A stretch of 64,000 nt of DNA from Oscillospiraceae bacterium MB24-C1 (GCA_030913685.1 CP133187.1:2112001-2176000); one strand, 5' to 3'. Positions 46,881 to 56,086 are shown, counted from the stretch's first letter. The notes: a model not told the origin generated them from the sequence alone. Translations and numbers: made by a program.

Positions 46881-46909
46881 TTGATATTTTACTTGCAAAA
46901 CGATATAAT
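46881..46909 (+). promoter_or_regulatory. strong promoter 345 bases upstream of murD
   Basis: TTGATA, 17-base spacer, TATAAT: 11 of 12 consensus bases on the plus strand. No ORF with a ribosome site follows before murD. Confidence 0.65.
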
Positions 46910-47254
46910 ACTAAAATAACATAGTTATCCATAAACGCCGGTTTTTTCATGGCATTGTCTCGTTTTCTATATGGGTGTACAGCATTGTCTATACAATAAA
47001 ATGGTGCGCATAAATTGATATGCCTTCTAATTTAATAAAATGATTAATATAGGCCCTTTTTCTATTTTCTGTAGAGAGGTTTCTCGCCATTTGTTTTATA
47101 AAATAAAAAGCCTCTATATTTATTATTTAAATTAGAATAAGCATAAACTTTTAAGTCGATGTTAATGCGTACAAAGAGCTTTCATCAGTCAAGCTGCGCA
47201 GGATGAAAACTTGTCATACACATAGGCCGGCGCAGCGGCAGAAGGGAGTCTGTT

Positions 47255-48646
47255 ATGTATTATAATGCAAAGAACTTTTTCCCTCTTATGAAAGATCGAA
47301 AAATAGACGTCATCGGCTTCGGCGTGAGCAATTCTGAGCTTTTGTTCCGACTGGTACACAGTGGCGCGCAGGTGACATTGCACGACAGCCGTACCGAGGA
47401 TCAGTTCCGACCCGAGCAGATTGAACGCCTAAAGAAAGCGCATGTCGAGTTGTCGTTAGGGCAAAATTATCTGGAAGATTTAAACGGCGAAATCATTTTT
47501 CGCACCCCTGGCCTGCCCTTTACCACCGCACAGCTAACCCGAGCGCGTGAACGGGGCAAAATTGTCACAAGCGAGCTGGAGGTGTTTATACGGCTGTGCC
47601 CCTGCCCGATATACGGCGTGACCGGATCGGATGGCAAGACCACCACTTCGAGCATTCTGGCTGAGATGCTGCGTCGCTCTGGTAAGGTGGTGCATTTAGG
47701 TGGCAACATCGGTAAGCCGTTATTGCCTATTTTGGATATGGTCAGTGAAAATGACCTGTGCGTCATTGAGCTTTCAAGTTTTCAGTTGCTGTCGATGCGC
47801 TGCTCACCCGATGTGGCGGTCGTGACCAACATCAGCCCAAACCATCTCGACGTGCATAAGGATATGGCGGAATATGTCGGTGCGAAGCGCAATATTGTGC
47901 GGCACCAGAGTGCATTCTCACGGGCGGTGCTCTCCGCAGACAGCGCCGGTGCTGAGGCGTTCATGGATGAGGTGCGCGGGCCACTGGCCTTTTTTTCGCG
48001 CCAGCGTCCGGTGCAAAACGGCGCTTGGATGGACGGTAAAGGCGACCTTTACCACAGCGTGGGTGGCCGTGCAGCCTTTTTGATGAACCGCAGTGAAATT
48101 AAGCTGCCGGGGCTGCACAATGTCGAAAATGTACTGGCTGCGATCAGCGCCGCATGGGGGGCCGTTACCCCAAAACAGATTTGTGATGCTGCCCGCACGT
48201 TTGGGGGCGTTGAACACCGCATCGAATTTGTGCGCTTAAAGGATGGCGTGCGTTGGTATAACGATTCAATTGCCACATCCCCCACCCGAACCGTGGCGGG
48301 GCTGATGAGTTTTGAAGAAAAATTGATTTTGATTGCGGGCGGCTACGATAAAAAAATTCCGTTTGAGCCGCTGACTCGTCCGGTGCTTAGTCGTGTTAAG
48401 TTGCTGATACTCACCGGACCGACCGCCGATAAAATTGAGCAGGCGGTCACTGATGCGGACGGGTTTAAGGCCAGCGGGCTTAAAATCATCCGTGCGAAGG
48501 ATTTGGCCGACGCGGTGGCACAAGCCAATGCGCATGCCAAGTTTGGCGATGTGGTGACACTAAGCCCTGCCTGCGCCAGCTTTGATGCCTTTTCTAATTT
48601 TGAAGAGCGGGGCAACTTCTATAAAAAATTGGTTAATGCCCTTTAA
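47255..48646 (+). CDS. murD: UDP-N-acetylmuramoylalanine-D-glutamate ligase
   Basis: Adds D-Glu to UDP-MurNAc-L-Ala in peptidoglycan synthesis. 463 residues. ATP-binding GVTGSDGKTTTSSI (~118-131), NISPNHLDVH (~192) and the C-terminal SPACASFDAFSNFEERGNFY are MurD signatures. It stands outside a dcw-type cluster, next to two M42 peptidase genes. Confidence 0.94.
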   Translation: MYYNAKNFFPLMKDRKIDVIGFGVSNSELLFRLVHSGAQVTLHDSRTEDQFRPEQIERLKKAHVELSLGQNYLEDLNGEIIFRTPGLPFTTAQLTRARERGKIVTSELEVFIRLCPCPIYGVTGSDGKTTTSSILAEMLRRSGKVVHLGGNIGKPLLPILDMVSENDLCVIELSSFQLLSMRCSPDVAVVTNISPNHLDVHKDMAEYVGAKRNIVRHQSAFSRAVLSADSAGAEAFMDEVRGPLAFFSRQRPVQNGAWMDGKGDLYHSVGGRAAFLMNRSEIKLPGLHNVENVLAAISAAWGAVTPKQICDAARTFGGVEHRIEFVRLKDGVRWYNDSIATSPTRTVAGLMSFEEKLILIAGGYDKKIPFEPLTRPVLSRVKLLILTGPTADKIEQAVTDADGFKASGLKIIRAKDLADAVAQANAHAKFGDVVTLSPACASFDAFSNFEERGNFYKKLVNAL

Positions 48647-48661
48647 ATAAAGGAGATACAG

Positions 48662-49678
48662 ATGCTGGATTTGTTAAAAACACTGTGCCCGGCGACAGGT
48701 GTTTCGGGTGATGAGGCCGACGCTGCCAAGGTAGCTGAGAAGCTGCTCTCACCATTGGGTCGGGTGGAGCACACGCCGCTTGGCAGTGTACTGTGCTATA
48801 TGCCACCGGCCAAGGCGGGGCTGCCCCGCGTCATGCTGGCGGCGCATCTTGATCAGGTTGGCCTGATTGTGACCCGAATCACCGACAGGGGCTTTTTAAA
48901 GGTAGCCGCCTGCGGCGGGCCAGATCGTCGTACGCTCGCCGGTGCGCGTGTAACGGTGCATACGGCTTGCTGCAAACTGCCGGGTGTTGTAGTTGCAACG
49001 CCGCCCCATCTTTCGGATGGCAAAACTAAAACTGCAAAGCCTGAAGATTTGGCGGTTGATATCGGTCTGAGCGCCGAAGCTGCGCGCGAAAAGGTTGCCC
49101 TTGGTGACCGAATTGTCCTAGACGGTGTTTTGGAACCGCTGTTTGCCGATCGAGTTTGCTCCGCGGCGCTGGATGACCGCGCGGGCTGTGGGGCTATTAT
49201 ACGTGCGGCCGAACTGTTAAAAAAGACTGAAAAAGCCGAAATAATTGTGGCACTTGTTTCTCAGGAGGAGGTAGGCTCTTCGGGTGCGGCGACCGCGTCC
49301 TTTGCTGTTGCGCCTGACTTTGCCTTTGTTGTTGACGTGTCAATGGGGTTGGCACCTGATGAAAAGGCTGAGTCCTGTGGCGAGATGGGCAAGGGCCCGA
49401 TGATCGGGGTCGCACCGATTCTAGACCGCCGCCTCTCGCGGCAGTTAACCGAGACGGCCAAGCGTGCCAACATCCCGTGGCAAATTGAAGTGATGCGCAG
49501 CCGCACCGGTACCGACGCCGACGCCATCGCTGTTTCCGGCAAGGGTGTTCGCACCGCGTTGGTGTCAATTCCGCTGCGCTTTATGCATACGCCGGGTGAG
49601 GTTGTTGCGCTCTCCGACGTTGAAAATACGGCCCGGTTAATTGCCGAGACGGTTGGAGGTGGCTTATGCAACAGCTGA
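48662..49678 (+). CDS. M42-family metallo-aminopeptidase, copy 1
   Basis: 338 residues. Metal ligands: AAHLDQVG (His, Asp), LDDRAGCGA (Asp), SQEEVGSSGA (catalytic and ligand Glu), VVDVSMG (Asp) and FMHTPGEV (His). The usual HMDEVG reads HLDQVG here, which may alter activity. Cytosolic peptidases of this type form dodecamers that trim peptides. AAAGGAG precedes the ATG. Overlaps copy 2 by 13 bases. Confidence 0.9.
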   Translation: MLDLLKTLCPATGVSGDEADAAKVAEKLLSPLGRVEHTPLGSVLCYMPPAKAGLPRVMLAAHLDQVGLIVTRITDRGFLKVAACGGPDRRTLAGARVTVHTACCKLPGVVVATPPHLSDGKTKTAKPEDLAVDIGLSAEAAREKVALGDRIVLDGVLEPLFADRVCSAALDDRAGCGAIIRAAELLKKTEKAEIIVALVSQEEVGSSGAATASFAVAPDFAFVVDVSMGLAPDEKAESCGEMGKGPMIGVAPILDRRLSRQLTETAKRANIPWQIEVMRSRTGTDADAIAVSGKGVRTALVSIPLRFMHTPGEVVALSDVENTARLIAETVGGGLCNS

Positions 49679-50679
49679 TAAAAGCGCTCTGCGCCGAGAG
49701 GGGCATCTCTGGTGACGAGGGGCGCGTTCGCGCCGTGATTGAAAAGCAGCTTTCGGGCAAATGTGCCCTTAGCGTAGACCCGCTCGGGAATCTCATCGCT
49801 GTTAAAAGCGGCGAGAAACCCCAAAAGAAGATTGTTTTATTTGCCCACATGGACGAGGTGGGTATACTCATAACTGCCATTACTGGCGAAGGGCTGCTAA
49901 AGTTTTCGCCTATCGGCATCGACCCGCGTGTGTTGCACGGCCGGCGGGTGCGCATTGGCGACGCGGGTATTCTGGGTGTCATCGGCGCTAAAGCATGGCA
50001 TCATCTGGATAACGACGAACGCGAGGCAGAACTCAAAGCCGAGGGGCTTTATATCGATATTGGAGCATGCTCTAAGGAGGAGGCGGCCTCGGTCGTCAGC
50101 CTTGGAGACGCGGCCTGCTTCGACGCGCCGTTTTGCGAATTTGGCGAGGGTATGTTGCTCTCCCGCGCGCTGGATGACCGCGTCGGCTGTGCGCTACTCA
50201 TTGATCTGCTTAGCTCTGATTGCCCGTGGGAGCTCACCGGCGTGTTCACCTGCGGTGAAGAATCCTCAATGTTTGGCGCAACAGCGGCAGCAAATGCCAC
50301 CGCGCCGGAGATTGCGATTATACTTGAAACGACCACGGCGGGCGATATCGAAGGCGCTCCCGCCGACAAGGTGGTCTGTGCGCTTAAGAAAGGCCCCGTG
50401 GTATCTTTTGCCGACAAAGGCACGCTCTACGACCGCGAGTTGTATACGCTGGCCTTTAACGTGGCAAAAGAGCGTGGTATCGAGATCCAGACCAAGGAGG
50501 GTATTTTCGGTGCAAATGAGGCTCGCGTGGTCTCTCGTGCGGGCACGGGAGCCAAAACCATGGCGATTTCAGTACCCTGCCGCTACCTGCACAGCGCCTC
50601 CAGTGTGGCTGCGATGCAGGATGTAACGGCGACCAAGCAGCTGCTTTTGGCGATCATCGACCCATTAGCTCGGCTGTGA
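49666..50679 (+). CDS. M42-family metallo-aminopeptidase, copy 2
   Basis: 337 residues, paralogous to the preceding gene. Ligand motifs: FAHMDEVG, LDDRVGCAL, TCGEESSMFGA, LETTTAGD and YLHSASSV. The GEESSMFGA segment departs from the usual QEEVGLRGA, so specificity may differ. Co-translated with copy 1 and, by a 4-base overlap, with the GNAT gene after it. Confidence 0.9.
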   Translation: MQQLIKALCAERGISGDEGRVRAVIEKQLSGKCALSVDPLGNLIAVKSGEKPQKKIVLFAHMDEVGILITAITGEGLLKFSPIGIDPRVLHGRRVRIGDAGILGVIGAKAWHHLDNDEREAELKAEGLYIDIGACSKEEAASVVSLGDAACFDAPFCEFGEGMLLSRALDDRVGCALLIDLLSSDCPWELTGVFTCGEESSMFGATAAANATAPEIAIILETTTAGDIEGAPADKVVCALKKGPVVSFADKGTLYDRELYTLAFNVAKERGIEIQTKEGIFGANEARVVSRAGTGAKTMAISVPCRYLHSASSVAAMQDVTATKQLLLAIIDPLARL

Positions 50680-51413
50680 TTGAATTTTGCCAGAACGTGC
50701 CGCTGCTTAAAGAACCGGAATCACTGATTAGTTGTCGCATGGAGACATTACATGCCTGCTATGGTGCGCTGCCCAACGCGTTAGACTGGTTTGCAAGCGA
50801 CGCGGGCGGCGTACTTTGCCGCTTTGGCAGTGCATTGCTGATTCTTGGTGATGTAGATTTTGGTGAGCTTTTTGCCTTTGCAGATATACTGGGAGTCAAT
50901 CGAATTGAATGGGCAGCGGACGGCATCACGTCACATACACTGCCCGACGGATGGACAAGCTCCAGCTATCCGGTGCTGCATGGTATTGGCGGCGTTATAC
51001 CCAAATCAGGGAAAGTTGAAACCGACATTGAACTACGGTGCTGCTTTACGCTTTTGTGCCAAAGTGACCCTGAGTTTGCTCGCGAGGCTGAATATTTGCC
51101 TTGGCTCTCGGATATGACACGCCGTCGCAACGCTGGTCGAGCCGAGGTCTTTATGCATGCCGATGCTGCCGTCGCTTGCGTTACGGCTCGGGGGCGGCAC
51201 AGCGCTTATCTTTCGTCGGTGGCTGTGCTGCCCGAAAAACGTGGCACAGGGCTGGGACTTGCACTGCTGCGCGCAGTTATGACGCATCCCACACTGCGGG
51301 GCGTTGATGTTTTTACGGCGGCGCAGTCCGAGGCGTTGGTGGACTTCTACCTTCAAGCAAGGTTTTCGGTGTTGCCGCAGCTTCTTACCATTACAGAAAA
51401 GAGGAAACCCTAA
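50676..51413 (+). CDS. GNAT-family N-acetyltransferase with unassigned N-terminal domain
   Basis: 245 residues from a GTG start overlapping the M42 stop. The GNAT fold is in the C-terminal half: LSSVAVLPEKRGTGLGLALL (~178-197), then FYLQARFSVLP. The N-terminal ~110 residues are unassigned and may be a degenerate second GNAT half. Substrate unknown; the M42 context hints at amino acids or peptides. Confidence 0.75.
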   Translation: MIEFCQNVPLLKEPESLISCRMETLHACYGALPNALDWFASDAGGVLCRFGSALLILGDVDFGELFAFADILGVNRIEWAADGITSHTLPDGWTSSSYPVLHGIGGVIPKSGKVETDIELRCCFTLLCQSDPEFAREAEYLPWLSDMTRRRNAGRAEVFMHADAAVACVTARGRHSAYLSSVAVLPEKRGTGLGLALLRAVMTHPTLRGVDVFTAAQSEALVDFYLQARFSVLPQLLTITEKRKP

Positions 51414-52682
51414 ATGATACAACCGGTTTTTACGATAGATTCAGAAATTTTAGAATTTGCCCGACAAGCTGAAATAAAGGCCGCCCCCGCTTTTGCCGCC
51501 ATTGAAGAAATCGAGCAGTTTAACGGCATGAAGGTGCTCAAAGCCTTTATTGACAATGGCATTTCGACTGCGCACCTTTGTGGCACCACCGGCTATGGTT
51601 ATGGCGACATTGGCCGCGATGCGCTCGATCGCGTGTTCGCACAGGCAATCGGGGCCGAAGATGCGCTGGTGCGCCACAATTTTGTCTCGGGTACCCATGC
51701 GTTGACGGTGGGCCTGTTTGGGCTGCTGCGCCCGGGCGATGTGATGCTTTCATTAACCGGAAAGCCCTATGACACGCTTGAGGAGGTCATTGGCATTCGT
51801 GACAATGGCCGTGACGAGGGCTCGCTACGCGATTTTGGGGTACATTATGAACAAGTGGAGCTCCTCGACGGAAAAATTAATGTTAAAGCGGCTGTTGAGG
51901 CGGTTGGTGGCGCAAAGGTAGCTTACATACAGCGCTCGCGCGGGTATAGCTTGCGCCCGTCCCTCTCGGTAGCCGAAATTGGTGAAGCGATTAAGGCTGT
52001 CAAGCAGGCGAATCCCAACGTCATTGTCATGGTGGACAATTGCTACGGAGAATTTGTCGAGCGGGTCGAACCGGTTGCTTTTGACGCTGATTTAATAGTA
52101 GGCTCACTGATTAAGAATCCTGGCGGCGGCATCGCCAAAACCGGCGGCTATCTTGCGGGCCGGCACGATGTGATCGAGCGCTGCGCCTGTCGTCTGACGA
52201 CGCCCGGTACCGGGCGGGAGGTCGGCTGCTCACTCGATGAGCTCAGAGGCATGTATATGGGGCTGTTTATGGCGCCCTCCACTGTTGCCGCCGCACTTAA
52301 AACCGCGGTGTTTGCGGCAGCACTTTTTGAGGAAATGGGCTTTGAGACCTTCCCGAGGGCGAATGAGCCACGGCATGATATCATTCAGGCATTGGCACTT
52401 AAAACGCCTGAGGCGCTGGTAGCATTTTGCGAGGGTATCCAGTCCGGCTCACCAATCGACTCAATGGCCGCACCTGAGCCGTGGGATATGCCCGGCTATG
52501 ACAGCCAGGTGATTATGGCAGCGGGGGCGTTTACGCTGGGCGCTTCAATTGAGCTTTCAGCCGATGCGCCAATGCGCGAACCGTTTGCTGTTTGGTTGCA
52601 GGGCGGGTTGACCTATCCGACCGGCAAAGCCGGTATTCTGCTGGGTGCTGACCGCATGCGCAAAAAACAGCGGGTAAAATAA
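51414..52682 (+). CDS. methionine gamma-lyase-family PLP protein (COG4100, 'aluminum resistance')
   Basis: 422 residues of the Cys/Met metabolism PLP family. Cofactor contacts: GTHALTVGLFGLLRPGD (~84-100), MVDNCYGEF (~203), and the PLP lysine in IVGSLIKNPGGGIAKTGG (~225). The historical name comes from aluminium resistance in Arthrobacter; the enzymatic role is unclear. Begins directly after the GNAT stop and ends at a hairpin. Confidence 0.88.
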   Translation: MIQPVFTIDSEILEFARQAEIKAAPAFAAIEEIEQFNGMKVLKAFIDNGISTAHLCGTTGYGYGDIGRDALDRVFAQAIGAEDALVRHNFVSGTHALTVGLFGLLRPGDVMLSLTGKPYDTLEEVIGIRDNGRDEGSLRDFGVHYEQVELLDGKINVKAAVEAVGGAKVAYIQRSRGYSLRPSLSVAEIGEAIKAVKQANPNVIVMVDNCYGEFVERVEPVAFDADLIVGSLIKNPGGGIAKTGGYLAGRHDVIERCACRLTTPGTGREVGCSLDELRGMYMGLFMAPSTVAAALKTAVFAAALFEEMGFETFPRANEPRHDIIQALALKTPEALVAFCEGIQSGSPIDSMAAPEPWDMPGYDSQVIMAAGAFTLGASIELSADAPMREPFAVWLQGGLTYPTGKAGILLGADRMRKKQRVK

Positions 52683-52706
52683 TCGCCACGGCACTTGATT
52701 AATAAG

Positions 52707-52750
52707 CACCGGCAAAGGAGGCGTATTTTGACATCCTTTGCCGGTGTTAA
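52707..52750 (+). terminator. terminator after the PLP gene
   Basis: CACCGGCAAAGGA pairs with TCCTTTGCCGGTG across a 14-base loop, followed by TTAAATGTTG. Confidence 0.7.
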
Positions 52751-52881
52751 ATGTTGTAAAGCAGAGATTTTAATGATAAAGGCGAAAGCAGCAATAATCG
52801 GTATGTTTCATACTGGGGTATAATTTCATTAAAAAACATGGAGTAAAAGTTTTTTTACCTCTTCCGTTTGTAGCGTGGTTA

Positions 52882-52890
52882 TGGTATAAT
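52882..52890 (+). promoter_or_regulatory. extended -10 promoter of tRNA-Leu
   Basis: TGGTATAAT, an extended -10, about 70 bases before the tRNA. The -35 is poor, as extended -10 promoters tolerate. Confidence 0.6.
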
Positions 52891-52958
52891 ACATTTTATG
52901 TGACAGTCCATTTAGTTTCGTTTTAAATAGGCGGGAGTATGGGGGCTGTTTTATAGAT

Positions 52959-53041
52959 GCGGGCGTGGCGGAATTGGCAGACGCGCTAGATTTAGGCTCT
53001 AGTGGGAATCCGTGCAGGTTCAAGTCCTGTCGCCCGCACCA
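52959..53041 (+). tRNA. tRNA-Leu (anticodon UAG)
   Basis: GCGGGCG acceptor stem pairs with CGCCCGC, D-arm GGCGGAATTGGCAGACGC, anticodon stem CTAGA/TCTAG with loop TTTAGGC, a long class II variable arm, T-arm GGTTCAAGTCC, and encoded CCA. Typical leucine tRNA. Its 3' end marks the start of the AT-rich element. Confidence 0.97.
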
Positions 53042-53053
53042 AACTCACATAAT

Positions 53054-53093
53054 CCGAACCATATCTTCCAAATAGGAGATGGGTTCGGGTTTT
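53054..53093 (+). terminator. terminator after tRNA-Leu
   Basis: CCGAACC...GGTTCGG with further inner pairing, followed by GTTTTG. Confidence 0.7.
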
Positions 53094-53130
53094 GTATTTT
53101 ACTCAAAGATTTGCAATATGTATAAGATTT

Positions 53131-53166
53131 AAGCCGATGGAATTTGTAAGTTCCATCGGCTTTTGC
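53131..53166. terminator. terminator at the left end of the element
   Basis: GCCGATGGAA, 8-base loop, TTCCATCGGC. TTTTGCTATTTT follows on the plus strand; on the minus strand it ends the mobilization operon. Confidence 0.75.
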
Positions 53167-53170
53167 TATT

Positions 53171-53416
53171 TTATGCGATTGCTTTTTTCTGTTCCTCTTG
53201 CTTCTTTTTCCACTGCTCATAGGCTTTCATATTCTTATCGTCCTTGTAAAAATCTAAGGCACTTGCAAGGTAAGATTCAGCTAAAGACTCTGTTACTGAA
53301 TCAGGTATTTCCTTTACCTCGGGTGGAAGGCATAGAATAGATACCTCAATTCCTTTATCGTCTAAATCTTGTATAACAGCTAATAACTCTCTAAGTTGGT
53401 CGTGTATTGTTTTCAT
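53171..53416 (-). CDS. small element protein, unknown function
   Basis: 81 residues, highly charged, with a Lys/Glu/Gln-rich C-terminus (YEQWKKKQEEQKKAIA) likely to form a helix. AAAGGAGATTGAAG precedes the ATG. It follows the relaxase gene by 14 bases, so it is probably co-transcribed with the mobilization genes. No family recognised. Confidence 0.65.
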   Translation of the reverse strand: MKTIHDQLRELLAVIQDLDDKGIEVSILCLPPEVKEIPDSVTESLAESYLASALDFYKDDKNMKAYEQWKKKQEEQKKAIA

Positions 53417-53430
53417 ATCTTCAATCTCCT

Positions 53431-54456
53431 TTACATTGTCATTTCAAAATCTTGTTCTTGCTCACTTTGAATTTTGTGACCTGCCGCAAGCTTTTTAAGA
53501 TTTTCACGTTGTTTTTGCTTTCTGTCCGTCCAAGTATTTGGAGTAAATGGAGGTAGGGTATTACCAACGCTTTCAAGGTTTTTGCCCAGTGAAATTACAT
53601 CTTTCGCAAGTCCATAGTGTGCTTGCATTTCACCAAGCCAACCCTCCGGTGGCTCATAGGTAAGTGGTTTGAATCCTGTTTCTTGTCTGAAAATAAACAG
53701 CTTTTCTAAATTTTCTTTGAGGTAAGTATCATCGTGAAGCTTGTTATCTCGGCACTTGTAACCCTCGGGAGTAGTATAGGTAACGTATTTTCTCGTATCG
53801 CTCCAGTTGACTTCGTAGCCCTCGTACTCCATATTGTGAATGAAGCTTTCTCTATCGGTGGAGTATAAAAGGGCATCTTCTATAGCGGAAATAAGTTGCA
53901 ATTTCCAACTTTGGTTTCTTTGTGCTGCACGATATTCTCGTTGCTTAATGGCTTGTCCTCGTTTCAATTTATGGTAAGGCTCTAAAACCATCAGCCCATG
54001 AGCCATACAAATTTGGTCATTGACCATTCGTTGTTCCATTAAAACATCGTGATTTTGGTGTAGCTTTTTGCCTGTTTTGAAGCTAACCGAGTTCACCACG
54101 ATGTGATTGTGTGTATGCTTGGTGTTGCAATGTGTTGCAACCATAACCTCAAAATCGGGGAACAGCTTTTGTGCAAGCTCCAAACCAATCTGATGAACTT
54201 CTAAGGGTGTGACATTATCTTCTTCTGAAAATGACTGCACAAATTGATAAAACTGTCTGCCATCATCTTTTTTATATTGCTGTTTGGTGACGCACATCTC
54301 AGCAAAGCCACTGTAATAATTGCAGTTAATTCCTGTGCGAAGAGATATATCGTTGTAATAAACCTTGTTGCTGTTGGAGATATAATTGAGTACACCAGCC
54401 ATTGAACCCTTGGTTTGTTTCTTATTTTTGACCGCACTAAACACCGCCACGCTCAT
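53431..54456 (-). CDS. mobA: relaxase / mobilization nuclease (MOBP type)
   Basis: 341 residues. Nicks the transferred strand at oriT. The metal-binding histidine motif is HCNTKHTHNHIVVNSV (~115-130), and an N-terminal tyrosine in LNYISNSNKVYY is the likely nucleophile region. Short for a relaxase (nuclease domain and a small tail only), typical of mobilizable elements that borrow another element's transfer channel. Overlaps mobC by 20 bases. Confidence 0.88.
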   Translation of the reverse strand: MSVAVFSAVKNKKQTKGSMAGVLNYISNSNKVYYNDISLRTGINCNYYSGFAEMCVTKQQYKKDDGRQFYQFVQSFSEEDNVTPLEVHQIGLELAQKLFPDFEVMVATHCNTKHTHNHIVVNSVSFKTGKKLHQNHDVLMEQRMVNDQICMAHGLMVLEPYHKLKRGQAIKQREYRAAQRNQSWKLQLISAIEDALLYSTDRESFIHNMEYEGYEVNWSDTRKYVTYTTPEGYKCRDNKLHDDTYLKENLEKLFIFRQETGFKPLTYEPPEGWLGEMQAHYGLAKDVISLGKNLESVGNTLPPFTPNTWTDRKQKQRENLKKLAAGHKIQSEQEQDFEMTM

Positions 54457-54766
54457 CCACCACCTTTGTCAGTTCGTTAATTTTCCAATAGATTGCGGTT
54501 AGACTTTCCTCTGTTTCATCAAGTTTAACTGTGTTAATTAAGCCTTGATGGCTGAGCATTGTTAGCTGATTGAGGTTGTTTCCAATCTTTTTTAGCTGAC
54601 TTACTATCTCGGGAAGTCCATCTATAATGATGATTTCTTTGCCTAATGCCGACTGTGTAATATATTCGGTAACTGTCAACTTTGCTTTTTTAGACTTCTT
54701 TTTGATAGTGTCTAAGTCTTTTGCAGATATCCTAAATGCGTAATTCTTGTCTTTTGTTTGTTTCAT
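54437..54766 (-). CDS. mobC: MobC relaxosome protein
   Basis: 109 residues. The N-terminus AFRISAKDLDTIKKKSKKAK resembles ribbon-helix-helix DNA binding, and PEIVSQLKKIGNNLNQLT is the conserved MobC core. Assists the relaxase at oriT. CGGAGG lies before the ATG. The upstream intergenic region carries hairpins that could be its target. Confidence 0.88.
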   Translation of the reverse strand: MKQTKDKNYAFRISAKDLDTIKKKSKKAKLTVTEYITQSALGKEIIIIDGLPEIVSQLKKIGNNLNQLTMLSHQGLINTVKLDETEESLTAIYWKINELTKVVDERGGV

Positions 54767-54809
54767 TCAATTCCTCCGTTTCACATTGATATGTCATTTC
54801 TTCGTTCTA

Positions 54810-54890
54810 AAGGGGTGCGGGTCTCCCGCCGAGCAGTGGCCGCCGTATAGGCGGACGCTATGCTCGCCCTACCCTAAAGGGTAGGAATTC
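54810..54890. other. oriT-like hairpin cluster
   Basis: Consecutive inverted repeats: GCGGGTCTCCCGC, an outer GAGCA/TGCTC with inner CCGCC-GTATA-GGCGG, and CCTACCC-TAAA-GGGTAGG (54868-54885). GC-rich against an AT-rich background and placed just upstream of mobC, where origins of transfer usually lie. The nick site is not identified. Confidence 0.55.
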
Positions 54891-54985
54891 GTAACCGAAA
54901 GCTCCTGTGCTAATCTGAAATTGGTGCAAACAGAAATTTGTCCGCAACAATGGCTAAATTTGCGTTATATCTGTATGGGTGGGCA

Positions 54986-56086
54986 TTATGCCACCCCATC
55001 GTCATTCTCGGCACAAAGGGGCGAACAGGGGGCAACGGTGGCGAGATTACTCTGTGCTGACGGGAGCTGACACGTAGACGGGAGATTTTGAGGGGAGTTT
55101 TCATCCGTCATCGTGTCATTGGGAATATAACTAAGAGAAAACTCGCGCCTTTCAAAGGTTCTGTTTTCAGAATAGGTAATGTTGTTTTCAGTTAAATAAC
55201 TCATGTGCTTAATGATTTTCTTTTTCAGTACAGACGGGTTGCATTCCAGTTTTAAACTTTCTACAAGTTCCGTTGCTGTTCCAGTAAAACTTTTAACCGA
55301 TTTAATAAAGTCAGAAAGAAGAATAATCACATCATCAACTCTTTTCTGCTCCACTTCAATTGGTTCACGCAGTTCCCAAAGAAAAGTATCTTTGTTAAAT
55401 TCCAAAAACAATTCTCGCTGTTCAATATCTCGTCCTGTGCAAATGAGCACTGCTCGGTTCTCAATTCTTTTTTCTTTCTGCAACACAAAGTTAGTATCAG
55501 CTCCACCGGCGATTCCACTGGTTCCCGAAATCATATTGAGTGGATCACTGTCACCTGTTTTTCTAAGGTGATGAACCAAAACAATTGCAATTTTATATTT
55601 ATCTGCAATTTGTTTCAGTGCATTGATATCATCATAGTCGGCGGCATAGGGATTGACATTTGCGGTAGAATTACTACGGACTTTTTGCAAGGTATCAATC
55701 ACGATTAAGCCTGTATCAGAATGTTCCTTGATAAAGTTTTCAATCTGAATTTCTAAACCGTTTCCGATAGTGTCGCTCATAATTGCAAAATGCAAATTTG
55801 GCGGTGCATCATCTGTAATTTCAAACAGCCTGTTTTGAATTCGTGCAAAGCTGTCTTCAAGGCAAAGATACAAAACTTCGCTTTTGCAAGTTTCAAACTC
55901 CCAAACCTTCTCGCCTTTTGCAACCTGTAAGCAAATCCAAAGCGACAGCCAACTCTTACCGATTTTCGGTGAACCTGCGAGAATATGCAGTCCTTGCGGA
56001 ATTAAGCCCTCCACAATAAATTTCAGTTGCTCCAGTGGTTTGGTCATCAAAGTTTCTGCATCCATGGTTTCAAGTTTATTTTTCAT
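54986..56086 (-). CDS. RepA-like replicative helicase (AAA, KaiC/DnaB fold)
   Basis: 366 residues. Walker A AGSPKIGKSWLSL (~37-49), Walker B GLIVIDTLQK (~127), and a sensor-like VLVHHLRKTGDSDP (~165). The AAA_25/RepA family unwinds plasmid or element DNA. The C-terminal ~110 residues look like a winged-helix region followed by a Pro/Ser/Cys-rich tail. AAAAGGAG precedes the ATG. Suggests the excised element replicates autonomously. Confidence 0.85.
   Translation of the reverse strand: MKNKLETMDAETLMTKPLEQLKFIVEGLIPQGLHILAGSPKIGKSWLSLWICLQVAKGEKVWEFETCKSEVLYLCLEDSFARIQNRLFEITDDAPPNLHFAIMSDTIGNGLEIQIENFIKEHSDTGLIVIDTLQKVRSNSTANVNPYAADYDDINALKQIADKYKIAIVLVHHLRKTGDSDPLNMISGTSGIAGGADTNFVLQKEKRIENRAVLICTGRDIEQRELFLEFNKDTFLWELREPIEVEQKRVDDVIILLSDFIKSVKSFTGTATELVESLKLECNPSVLKKKIIKHMSYLTENNITYSENRTFERREFSLSYIPNDTMTDENSPQNLPSTCQLPSAQSNLATVAPCSPLCAENDDGVA

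Larger units (their letters stand above)
46803..47254 (+). other. AT-rich leader region of murD
   Basis: About 450 bases. It holds the two divergent promoter elements listed here, then ~340 bases of AT-rich DNA without a supported ORF. A GCTGCGC/GCGCAGC stem (47193-47236) lies just before the murD ribosome site. It could be a long leader or encode a small RNA. Confidence 0.45.

Noticed and set aside
52829-53023. 64-codon minus-strand frame
   Set aside because: Runs through tRNA-Leu and has no ribosome site.
54910-55104. 64-codon minus-strand frame overlapping the helicase C-terminus
   Set aside because: Out of frame with the helicase gene and without its own signals.
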